Assembly (NCBI GenBank): GCA_964631205.1
Contig: CAZVWU010000001.1
Coordinates: 124,001-188,000, forward strand
Length of the DNA stretch: 64,000 bases
Source: CAYYYJ01 sp964631205
GTDB taxonomy: Archaea; Aenigmatarchaeota; Aenigmatarchaeia; QMZP01; JACQNV01
Reading direction: 5' to 3'
A program made the translations under genes and the position numbers. Shown in pieces: positions 57,568 to 64,000 of this stretch (positions are counted from its first letter, which is position 1; every line of letters begins with the position of its first letter). The notes under the pieces were generated by a model. It was not told the DNA's origin. It was given only the letters and a program-made list of their open reading frames with translations, and did no database searches.

Positions 57568-58341
57568 ATGTATAATCTCAATGGGAAGGTTGCAATTGTT
57601 ACTGGCGGGTATTCTGGTATAGGAGGAGGCATTGCTGAGGCACTAGCTAAAAGAAAATCCTATGTAGTAATAGCTGCAAGGAGAATAGAAGAATTAGACA
57701 AAGCAGCTTCGGGGATTAATTCCACACTTCGGGAAGAACTAGTGTACCCTTTTGCAGTTGATATTACAACTGGAGATGGACCAAAAAAACTTATTGATTA
57801 TACACTAAAATTAAAACAACGCCTGGATATAGTTGTGAATGCGGCCGGGGTTCACCCTCTTGATAGAGATCCAATGGAAAAAATAGATTCAGCATACAAC
57901 CTTAATGTTTACGCTAAAAGAAATCTTAATGCCCAAGCAATCCATCAGATGAAAAAATCCAAACAGGCGTGTAGAATAATAAATATCTCATCTCTTGCGG
58001 CATTTCAAATATTTCCAGACCAAGTAAATTATCACAACCAGATGAAACTTATTGTAGAGGATGCAAAAGAGCTTGACAGGACATATTCAAAAGATGGGAT
58101 AAGGGCCTATGCCATATGCCCAGGTTTAGTGAATACGCCGCTTGCTAGAAACGATTTCAGGCAACTTGCAATAGAAAAGGTTGGCAAAGGCCTTGCAGGT
58201 GAGGCTTTGGAAAGTGCTCTAAATGATTTTTGGCAATCTCAAGTTTTCCAGCCTCTCGAAGTCGGTCAGTGGGTTATAGATCTGATAGAAAAAGAACCGC
58301 AGGAAGTTGTGTTTAAGCCCGAGCCTAAAATTGTTCTCTGA
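57568..58341 (+). CDS. Short-chain dehydrogenase/reductase with shifted catalytic lysine
   Basis: A 257-residue SDR with a clear Rossmann motif (TGGYSGIGGGIAEAL, from residue 12), NAAG (about 91-94) and the serine strand INISSLAAF. At the catalytic site Tyr155 is present in VNYHNQMKLIVED, but the expected lysine at 159 is Met, with Lys at 160, so the YxxxK motif is YxxxxK. An alignment with typical SDRs (Y to GIR spacing unchanged) shows no gap. Activity is therefore uncertain. It is 36 bp after the PRTase gene and 30 bp before the presenilin-like gene. Confidence 0.85.
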   Translation: MYNLNGKVAIVTGGYSGIGGGIAEALAKRKSYVVIAARRIEELDKAASGINSTLREELVYPFAVDITTGDGPKKLIDYTLKLKQRLDIVVNAAGVHPLDRDPMEKIDSAYNLNVYAKRNLNAQAIHQMKKSKQACRIINISSLAAFQIFPDQVNYHNQMKLIVEDAKELDRTYSKDGIRAYAICPGLVNTPLARNDFRQLAIEKVGKGLAGEALESALNDFWQSQVFQPLEVGQWVIDLIEKEPQEVVFKPEPKIVL

Positions 58342-58371
58342 TTATTTATTATATTAAACCAATACCTTTGC

Positions 58372-59277
58372 ATGAAACACGATCTCAGGATTACAGCCCT
58401 GCTGTTCACATTTTATTTGCTGGCACAGATAATTGGCTTGGGGATAGTTTACAGCGATATAAAAGTTCAGGAGATTTTAACAGAAACAGGTGAAACAGTA
58501 ATCCAGGTCAGCCACCCTGATACTGCCTTAGGAGCAAGGCCTGAAGTCTACAATTTTGATGCAATTATAATGGTTTTAATTTCCATACTGATTGGTACTG
58601 GCCTTGTTTTGCTGATTGTAAAATTTAATCAAATAAATATCTGGAAGCTGTTTTTCTTTTCAGCAGTCTTCTTCTCAATAACAATTGCGGTTGGGGTTTT
58701 TGTCAGCTGGGAAATAGCTGCAATAGTAGGAGTTGTTCTCTCAATTTTAAAACTCTGGAAAAGGAATCTGGTTATCCACAATGGAACAGAGTTGCTGATC
58801 TATGCTGGAATAGCTGTTTTATTTGCACCTCTTTTTCAGCCGTTTTGGATAATTCTTCTCCTGCTAATGATATCGGCATATGACATTTTTGCTGTCTGGA
58901 AATCAAAGCATATGGTCAAGATGGCTGAGTTCCAGCTAAAATCAGAAGTTTTTGCAGGTTTGTCAATACCTTACAGATCTAGACAAACAAAATCCAAGAC
59001 TCAAGGCAGAAGACAGAAGACAAAAGTTACCACAGCGATCTTGGGCGGGGGCGATATAGCGTTCCCACTTTTGTTCGCAGCTGTTGTGATGGAGTCGCTG
59101 ATAAAGGCTGGCCTTCTCGGGCCTGCTGTATTTTTTAAAGCCCTTTTGATCCCAATAGTTGCAGGAATAAGCCTTCTTTTGCTTCTAGTTTTTGGAAAAA
59201 AAGGCCATTATTATCCTGCAATGCCTTTCTTGACAGCAGGCTGCCTGATTGGATACGGTTTGATATTATTTTTATGA
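58372..59277 (+). CDS. Presenilin/signal-peptide-peptidase-like aspartyl protease
   Basis: A 301-residue protein with nine hydrophobic segments. The two catalytic aspartates are D171 in SAYDIFAVW (YD motif) and D228 in LGGGDIAFP (GxGD motif). The C-terminal PAL-like motif is PAMP (282-285). It would cleave within membranes. The hydrophilic loop 195-220 (YRSRQTKSKTQGRRQKTKV) between the catalytic helices is basic. Confidence 0.92.
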   Translation: MKHDLRITALLFTFYLLAQIIGLGIVYSDIKVQEILTETGETVIQVSHPDTALGARPEVYNFDAIIMVLISILIGTGLVLLIVKFNQINIWKLFFFSAVFFSITIAVGVFVSWEIAAIVGVVLSILKLWKRNLVIHNGTELLIYAGIAVLFAPLFQPFWIILLLLMISAYDIFAVWKSKHMVKMAEFQLKSEVFAGLSIPYRSRQTKSKTQGRRQKTKVTTAILGGGDIAFPLLFAAVVMESLIKAGLLGPAVFFKALLIPIVAGISLLLLLVFGKKGHYYPAMPFLTAGCLIGYGLILFL

Positions 59278-59335
59278 TTTATCGGGTCACAATTAAACAA
59301 TGCTTTTATAAAACTTTATTCAAAATAAACAGAAT

Positions 59336-59563
59336 ATGTTTAAGGTAAGGCTGTTCATTGATAAAAATGGGAAAGAGAACGGCAAGAAAGAGCCGGATTT
59401 TATTGTTGATGATGTTGTTGAACCGAGGTATGGCCCGATAACATTAAAGATGGGCTCGCAGGAGAGAAGATACATGATCACTGAGATATATAAAGTTTAC
59501 AACATCACAGACAAGAAAACCGGAGAAATTTATTATGATGTTTTCTTGAAAAAAGATGGGTAG
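59336..59563 (+). CDS. Hypothetical protein
   Basis: A 75-residue, mainly beta-strand protein (VRLFIDKNGKENGKKEPDFIVD; ITLKMGSQERRYMITEIYKVY), with no recognised family. The TATA-like GCTTTTATAAAAC lies about 30 bp upstream. It converges with the riboflavin-pathway operon with a 6-bp gap. Confidence 0.55.
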   Translation: MFKVRLFIDKNGKENGKKEPDFIVDDVVEPRYGPITLKMGSQERRYMITEIYKVYNITDKKTGEIYYDVFLKKDG

Positions 59564-59569
59564 CTAATT

Positions 59570-59971
59570 TTAGCCAGTCAGCATATCCTTTACAGCCAGA
59601 ACAGCTCCCCTTGCATAAGGCAGAAGCCTGGAAGGAATCTGCTCTGGCAAAATTTCTGGGCCCAGAATCCCTACACCTATAGGTTTCATGAATTCTAGTT
59701 GAAGCTGGATTATAGCAGAAATAACAGCCTGCCCCATCACCAGCCCGTGCTTTGTTTCACCGCGTTCTATTATCCCTAAAACAACTATTGCATCAGCTCT
59801 GCCTTCCTTGAAGAGTCTTTTGATTGCTAAAGGCTTCTCCAAAGAGCCTGGAACCCAGACTTCCTTTACTATTTCCAGGCCAACTTCTTCTGAAACCTTC
59901 CGCGCTTCTTCCAGCATCTTCTCAGCTTCTTTCTTGTGGAACGAGCCGCAAACTATTGCAATTTTATTTGG
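59570..59971 (-). CDS. ribH: 6,7-dimethyl-8-ribityllumazine synthase
   Basis: A 133-residue lumazine synthase. KIAIVCGSFHKKEAEKMLEE (start), VWVPGSLEKPLAIKRLF (substrate loop) and GIIERGETKHGLVMGQAVI are the family signature. I start at MPNKIAIV (59971), which overlaps the ribE stop by 8 bp; an upstream in-frame extension runs into ribE. It makes the lumazine that RibE converts to riboflavin. Confidence 0.94.
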   Translation of the reverse strand, partial: PNKIAIVCGSFHKKEAEKMLEEARKVSEEVGLEIVKEVWVPGSLEKPLAIKRLFKEGRADAIVVLGIIERGETKHGLVMGQAVISAIIQLQLEFMKPIGVGILGPEILPEQIPSRLLPYARGAVLAVKDMLTG

Positions 59972-60587
59972 CATAGTCTGAACCTTTGATAATAATCTCA
60001 ACAGTATCCACTATCGTTCTTGTCTGCTGGTCAATTTCCATATTTACAAGATCGCCTTGGCCTTTAAAACTGAAAGTTGTCAGCCTTAAAGTCTCTGGAA
60101 TAAAGTAAACAGTAAAAGTCCCTTCTTTTTTATTTACATCAACAACAGTTAAACTGACCCCATCCAAAGAGATAAACCCTTTTGGGAAAATGTACTTCAT
60201 CCATTTTTTATCGCATTTAAAAGTCACAACATGGTTGTTTTCAGGCCTTTCAATATTTACAATTTCTGCAGTCCCATGAATATGGCCTGATACAGGATGG
60301 CCTCCGATTTCATCCCCAACTTTTATTGACTTTTCTATATTCAGCTCGTCATCTACTTTTAGTTTTCCTAAAGTTGTCTTATTTAAAGTCTCAAGCATGG
60401 CATCAAAAGAAATTCTCCCGCCAGATATCTTGGAAACTGTTAAGCAGACGCCATCAACAGAAACACTTGAGCCTTTTTTTAAATTTTTGATTATTTTTTT
60501 AGAAACTTTAACAGTAAAAGTAATCAAACCCGGTTTTTTAACAACTTCCACAACTTCAAAACATCCCTGAACTATTCCAGAAAACAT
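59964..60587 (-). CDS. ribE: Riboflavin synthase, lumazine-binding (RibE) type
   Basis: A 207-residue protein with two lumazine-binding halves: MFSGIVQGCFEVVEV...SVSVDGVCLTVSK in the first and IGGHPVSGHIHGTAEIV...FISLDGVSLTVVDV in the second. It is the trimeric type usual in bacteria; many archaea use the unrelated RibC, so its presence is noteworthy. It is coupled to ribH and preceded by the flavin reductase-like gene by 3 bp. Confidence 0.95.
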   Translation of the reverse strand: MFSGIVQGCFEVVEVVKKPGLITFTVKVSKKIIKNLKKGSSVSVDGVCLTVSKISGGRISFDAMLETLNKTTLGKLKVDDELNIEKSIKVGDEIGGHPVSGHIHGTAEIVNIERPENNHVVTFKCDKKWMKYIFPKGFISLDGVSLTVVDVNKKEGTFTVYFIPETLRLTTFSFKGQGDLVNMEIDQQTRTIVDTVEIIIKGSDYAK

Positions 60588-60590
60588 AAA

Positions 60591-61310
60591 TCACCACTGC
60601 TCCCTGTTAATCCTTTCTTTTGGAACTCCTAAATCTTCCAAAATTTTTACAGTGCCCTCAACCATTTCTGGCGGCCCACACATGTAAAACACAGAGTTTT
60701 TGAAATTAGGCGCACATTCTTTTATCATTTCGCCGTCGATTCTACCTGTTAATCCGTGCCAGTCTGTCCCGTCGGGCCTTGTTATGGTTAAAAATAACCT
60801 CAAAGATTTTGATTTTTCCATCTCTAGAAGCTCCTGGTGATAAACGATATTTTCTGGCTTTTTCACGCTGTAGATTAGTGTTTTTTTATTATCCATTTTC
60901 TTATCTATCATATACCTGATCATAGACATTAGCGGTGTAAGTCCTGTTCCAGCCCCTAAAAAAACTATATCTTCTTGGGGATTTCCATTAAAATTAAACT
61001 TTCCATAAGGCCCTTCGATATAAACCAGATCGCCTTCCTTTAAGTTATATAAATAAGGTGAGAGTTTTCCATCAGGATATAAATTAAAAGTTACATCTAT
61101 GCAGGCTTTTTGTAAAGGCGAAGAAGCTATAGAAAATGCCCTTTTGACAAGTTGGCTATTTCCTTCGCCAAGATTAAGGCCTACCATCACAAACTGGCCT
61201 GGGACAAAATTGATGGGCTTTTTTAGCTGGACCCTTAAAGTTTTTGTGTCAGGGGTTTCCTGAACAACTTTTTCAACTTTCATCCAGTCTTTTATAAGTT
61301 CGAGAGGCAT
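60591..61310 (-). CDS. FAD/NAD(P)-binding ferredoxin reductase-like protein
   Basis: A 239-residue FNR-family oxidoreductase. FAD-binding RAFSIASSP (about residues 56-64) and NAD(P)-binding GAGTGLTPLMSMIRYMI and YMCGPPEMVEG are intact. No iron-sulfur-cluster cysteine set is visible, so a separate electron partner is needed. It heads the ribEH operon, linking it to flavin supply. The AT-rich region before its start is shared with the divergent HTH gene at 61365. Confidence 0.88.
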   Translation of the reverse strand: MPLELIKDWMKVEKVVQETPDTKTLRVQLKKPINFVPGQFVMVGLNLGEGNSQLVKRAFSIASSPLQKACIDVTFNLYPDGKLSPYLYNLKEGDLVYIEGPYGKFNFNGNPQEDIVFLGAGTGLTPLMSMIRYMIDKKMDNKKTLIYSVKKPENIVYHQELLEMEKSKSLRLFLTITRPDGTDWHGLTGRIDGEMIKECAPNFKNSVFYMCGPPEMVEGTVKILEDLGVPKERINREQW

Positions 61311-61364
61311 ATCTATCCTTTCTTTTTAACATCTTTTAAATACATTTGCCTTAATAAAGCGCAT

Positions 61365-61841
61365 ATGTCCCCAGAAACAGACATCCAGAATAAAATCTTT
61401 TCAACATTTGCAGAGGTTGCAAGTTCGATAGGTTATTCGCCTCTCCACGGGAAGATAATAGGCGTTCTTCTGGTGAAAAACAAGCCTATCTCATTGCAGG
61501 ATCTCGCAAAAGAGACTGGTTATTCTGCTTCTATGCTTTCCCTGAGCTTGGATTTCCTTGAAGTGCTGGGGGTCATCAAAAAAGTCAAGAAAGAGGCTGA
61601 CAGGAAGCTGTACGTATCTCTCGCAGGCGACCTTTTGGAGTGTTTGAAAAGGGCGATCACAATAAAAGTCGAGAAGAGCATAGAATCCTCTCTTGGTGAG
61701 TTCGAGGCAAGCAAAAAAGAGCTGGACAAGCTTGATTCGAAGGAAAAAGCAGAGGTCTTGAACAGCCTTGAAATCCTCGAAAGCCAGATAAAAAGGCTGA
61801 ATATGTATGTGAAGCTGCTGGCTGAGATAAAGCTGCCCTAA
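61365..61841 (+). CDS. GbsR/MarR-type helix-turn-helix protein
   Basis: A 158-residue winged-helix protein: PLHGKIIGVLLVKNKPISLQDLAKETGYSASMLSLSLDFLEVLGVIKKVKKEADRKLYV is seen in successive pieces (about 24-85), the pattern of GbsR-like regulators, with a C-terminal coiled coil (LDKLDSKEKAEVLNSLEILESQIKRL) for dimerisation. It is divergent from the flavin reductase-ribEH operon, which is its nearest possible target. Confidence 0.82.
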   Translation: MSPETDIQNKIFSTFAEVASSIGYSPLHGKIIGVLLVKNKPISLQDLAKETGYSASMLSLSLDFLEVLGVIKKVKKEADRKLYVSLAGDLLECLKRAITIKVEKSIESSLGEFEASKKELDKLDSKEKAEVLNSLEILESQIKRLNMYVKLLAEIKLP

Positions 61842-61891
61842 AATTCTGCTTCTTAAAACCGAGGCTTTTCAATTTTCCTGGAAGGCAGAAT

Positions 61892-61910
61892 TATATAACA
61901 CTGTTATATA
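61892..61910. promoter_or_regulatory. Palindromic operator, extended to 19 bp
   Basis: TATATAACA-C-TGTTATATA, perfect over nine bases each side of one central base. It contains the same 15 bases as the sites at 11336, 11379 and 44273. It lies about 50 bp after the HTH gene stop and about 118 bp before the TATA box of the small membrane-protein gene at 62084, so its target is less clear than the others. Confidence 0.7.
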
Positions 61911-62008
61911 TGCTAACTGCCCCCCGACGAATGATCTTTCGACTATTTGTCTATACCACAACACAGGGGATCTTTTCAGGCCAAAAACCAAAAAGATAGC
62001 TTTATAAA

Positions 62009-62036
62009 GGTTATTGTAACCATCATATTTATATAG
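62009..62036 (+). promoter_or_regulatory. Palindrome GGTTATTGTAACC and TATA box of the small membrane-protein gene
   Basis: GGTTA-TTG-TAACC (62009-62021) is a 5-bp inverted repeat just before a TATA box (TTTATATAG, 62028-62036). A leader of about 45 bases with AAAGGAGTG (62065-62073) then precedes the ATG at 62084. The palindrome could be an operator for a regulator other than the TATAACA one. Confidence 0.45.
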
Positions 62037-62083
62037 CCTTCGCTAATTATATAACAATTCACTAAAAGGAGTGTGAACAAGCT

Positions 62084-62263
62084 ATGAGTTTAGGAATGAT
62101 GGCACAGGTTCTCTCAGCTCTGTTTGTACTCTTGTCCGGCGTCTGGGCCTTATGGACTGCAGCTGGACAAGCGGCAATGCCAGCATTAGGTTGGCTTGTT
62201 GGTATAACAGGTTTGCTGGGCGGGCTAACATGGTTGGCAGCAGCAATGGGCGCAAAGAAATAA
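62084..62263 (+). CDS. Small two-helix membrane protein
   Basis: A 59-residue protein with two hydrophobic helices (MAQVLSALFVLLSGVWAL and ALGWLVGITGLLGGLTWL) and an AKK end. It has its own promoter and Shine-Dalgarno-like site, so it is likely expressed. Size and layout recall the 51-residue protein at 21662. Function unknown. Confidence 0.7.
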   Translation: MSLGMMAQVLSALFVLLSGVWALWTAAGQAAMPALGWLVGITGLLGGLTWLAAAMGAKK

Positions 62264-62383
62264 ACTAGTTGCTCTGCTACTTTTTCTTTTTTAAATTTTT
62301 TTAATATATCCAATCACAGCCACTGAATTATTTTTAAACTTGATAAAATCACCTTTATAAAATTAAGTCTATTACTTATTCGT

Positions 62384-62863
62384 ATGCGGATCAATCTTGA
62401 AGAATTATCGCGATTTTTAGTTAAGGCAAAATGTCAGGCATATGCAGGAGATGGGAAGGAAATTCCGCCGCAAAGACAGGGCTTCAAAGAATTGGAATTC
62501 AGAGAAGGAGATTGGGAATATAGAGATAGTTATGCAGGTTTCTATTTTGCACCGGGACAAGAAATTGTAAGATTTCAAGGAAGCCCGGTCTGGGCAATGG
62601 CATATAGCGGCGGAATGAGACCAGAATATCATGGACAAAGAGATTTTGCCAAACAAACATTCACATTTCTAAAACAAGCATTATTGAGAGTTGAAGAATC
62701 AAGACCATTCAGAGGACCTGAAAACTTCCGTGATGGAGAATGGGAATACACTGATGCAAGTGAAGGAGATATTACAGATTTCAAAGGAACAGAGCACATT
62801 TTATATCAAGGAAAGGAAGTTTTCAGACAACATTACATTGGAGGGCTAATTCTTCCTAAATAA
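62384..62863 (+). CDS. DUF5680-like protein
   Basis: A 159-residue protein resembling DUF5680: LSRFLVKAKCQAYAGDGKEIPPQ, FREGDWEYRDSYAGFYFAPGQEIVRFQGSPVWAMAYSGGM and YQGKEVFRQHYIGGLIL, with a near-repeat of G-(D/E)-W-E-Y in GDWEYRDS and GEWEYTDA. The family's function is not known to me. It stands alone on the plus strand. Confidence 0.65.
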   Translation: MRINLEELSRFLVKAKCQAYAGDGKEIPPQRQGFKELEFREGDWEYRDSYAGFYFAPGQEIVRFQGSPVWAMAYSGGMRPEYHGQRDFAKQTFTFLKQALLRVEESRPFRGPENFRDGEWEYTDASEGDITDFKGTEHILYQGKEVFRQHYIGGLILPK

Positions 62864-62917
62864 TCCTATTTTTAAATATATTTATTAGAATTCAATATTG
62901 TTTATCACGATCTATTT

Positions 62918-64000
62918 ATGGACTATGAAAAGATTGGATTGAAAGCGGGCTTGGAAATCCACCAGCAGCTGGCCACAGAAAAGAAACTTTTCTGCAACTG
63001 CATATCCAGATTGTCAGATAGCAAGCCAACAGGAAGAATTACAAGAACCCTAAGGCCTGTTACAGGGGAAACAGGAGAGATTGACATCGCCGCCGCCCAC
63101 GAGCTGCTGAAAAATAAAGTATTTGAATATTTGGTTTATCCTGAAGAGAGCTGTGAAGTTGAAACAGACGAGGAGCCGCCGCATGGGATGAATGCAGATG
63201 CCCTTTCCATCAGCCTCCAGATCGCAATCGTGCTCAACTGCAAAATCCCCGATGAGATCCAAATAATGAGGAAAACAGTTGTTGATGGTTCCAATACAGC
63301 AGGCTTCCAGAGGACAGCGATTGTAGGGATCAACGGCTTTATAGAAACAAGTTTTGGAAAGGTCAGGATTTCAAACGTCTCTGTTGAAGAGGACAGCGCC
63401 CAGATAGTCGGGAGGGAATCGAACAAAATCACTTACGGTCTGGACAGGCTTGGCATCCCGCTTGTTGAAATCGGGACAGAGCCGGACATCAAAACCCCTG
63501 AACAGGCAAAAGAAGCCGCTGAAAAATTAGGCTTTATAATCCGCTCAACAGGCGCTGTAAAAAGGGGGTTGGGCACAATAAGGCAGGATGTGAATGTTTC
63601 TGTTGCCGGAGGAAGCAGGATAGAAATAAAAGGGGCCCAGGACCTGAAACAGATCCCTAAACTGGTCGAAACAGAAGCCGGCAGGCAGCTCAAACTGATC
63701 GAAATACATGAAAAACTAAAATCCCTAAAATTTTCTGAAGAAAAAATAACAGGCCTCACAGAGATCCTCAGGAGCACAGAATCAAAACTCATTTCCAATA
63801 TAATATCTGCTGGCGGAAATGTATTTGGCGCAAAACTTTCTGGGTTCTCAGGATTTCTTGGAACTGAAATCCAGCCCAACAAAAGGTTCGGGACAGAACT
63901 TTCTGAATACGCCAAACTGGCAGGAGTAAAAGGCCTGATACATTCAGATGAAGACCTGAAAGGGAAATACGGTATCCAGGACAATGAAATACAGCAGATA
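62918..64000 (+). CDS. gatE: Glutamyl-tRNA(Gln) amidotransferase subunit E, partial
   Basis: The first 361 residues of GatE; the gene runs off the window. GLKAGLEIHQQLATEKKLFC, RTLRPVTGETGEIDIAAAHEL, YPEESCEVETDEEPPHG and MRKTVVDGSNTAGFQRTAIV are the GatB/GatE kinase-domain signature. The FGTELSEYAKLAGVKGLIHSDEDL region starts the AspRS-like insertion that marks GatE rather than GatB. With GatD (not seen) it forms Gln-tRNA from Glu-tRNA(Gln). Confidence 0.94.
   Translation, partial: MDYEKIGLKAGLEIHQQLATEKKLFCNCISRLSDSKPTGRITRTLRPVTGETGEIDIAAAHELLKNKVFEYLVYPEESCEVETDEEPPHGMNADALSISLQIAIVLNCKIPDEIQIMRKTVVDGSNTAGFQRTAIVGINGFIETSFGKVRISNVSVEEDSAQIVGRESNKITYGLDRLGIPLVEIGTEPDIKTPEQAKEAAEKLGFIIRSTGAVKRGLGTIRQDVNVSVAGGSRIEIKGAQDLKQIPKLVETEAGRQLKLIEIHEKLKSLKFSEEKITGLTEILRSTESKLISNIISAGGNVFGAKLSGFSGFLGTEIQPNKRFGTELSEYAKLAGVKGLIHSDEDLKGKYGIQDNEIQQI

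Noticed and set aside
1..64000. CRISPR arrays, insertion sequences with transposase, prophage genes and inteins
   Set aside because: No regularly spaced repeats, transposase, integrase or phage structural genes were seen, and AlaRS, aIF5B and ProRS show no intein at their motifs.

Overview
The window is a gene-dense archaeal chromosome segment. The evidence is aIF5B, aCPSF1, a proteasome beta subunit with propeptide, Rpo7, Spt4, Spt5, SecE, S24e, S27ae, Kae1, prefoldin alpha, Pth2, GatE, archaeal-type AlaRS and ProRS, TATA/BRE promoters and tRNA genes with archaeal introns. Many lineage-unique small proteins, a minimal ThiI-like protein, ScpAB and FtsZ suggest a DPANN lineage (Woesearchaeota/Pacearchaeota-like). 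That placement is inference; no rRNA is present to fix it.

Layout: 0-10 kb holds NUDIX, DinB, GNAT, LysRS, a surface protein, a proteasome-like (Anbu-like) peptidase, an HTH regulator with its own operator, and AlaRS. 10-22 kb holds an AbrB-like gene with a broken copy, scpAB, rqcH, two endonuclease III paralogues, aIF5B and an APC transporter. 22-27 kb is an ftsZ-secE-spt5-rpl11 block with a membrane-anchored Lon-like protease, FKBP and a phosphoesterase. 28-42 kb holds RNase Z, rhomboid, a very large surface-type protein, prefoldin, Pth2, ZIP, gatCA, Mre11-like nuclease, ThiI-like and ProRS. 43-48 kb holds rpo7-spt4-rps24e, aCPSF1 and psmB. 48-51.5 kb is an accessory stretch with an unknown three-gene operon, two intron-rich tRNA genes and a RelBE-type toxin pair. 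51.5-64 kb holds a glycosyltransferase, rps27ae-kae1, DUF192, NAD kinase, NUDIX, a flippase-like protein, an SDR, a presenilin-like protease, ribHE plus a flavin reductase, small membrane proteins and the start of gatE. No gene-free stretch exceeds 300 bases.

The most unusual content is RNA-level interruption of genes. (1) kae1 is split by a 46-nt out-of-frame insertion at its conserved N-terminal motif. The junctions fold into a textbook bulge-helix-bulge (10-bp outer helix, 4-bp central helix, two 3-nt bulges), and removal restores the family sequence. (2) A tRNA-Thr(TGT) gene carries a 44-nt anticodon-loop intron and a 218-nt, heavily folded T-loop intron, each with a 4-bp bulge-helix-bulge core. 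(3) A tRNA(CAT) gene carries an anticodon-loop intron plus a 52-nt D-loop insertion. (4) A modular TTTCTTT/AAAGAAA element occurs in the T-loop intron, in the D-loop insertion, in frame inside a phosphoesterase gene, and after stop codons between genes. The phosphoesterase copy shares exact 18-nt and 15-nt blocks with the tRNA-Thr intron.

Other notable signals are a near-perfect palindrome TATAACA-N-TGTTATA at four loci, which looks like a small regulon; a 75-nt, one-mismatch duplicate of the spt4/rps24e junction placed at the stop of the FKBP gene; and a hairpin between the Shine-Dalgarno-like site and start of spt4.
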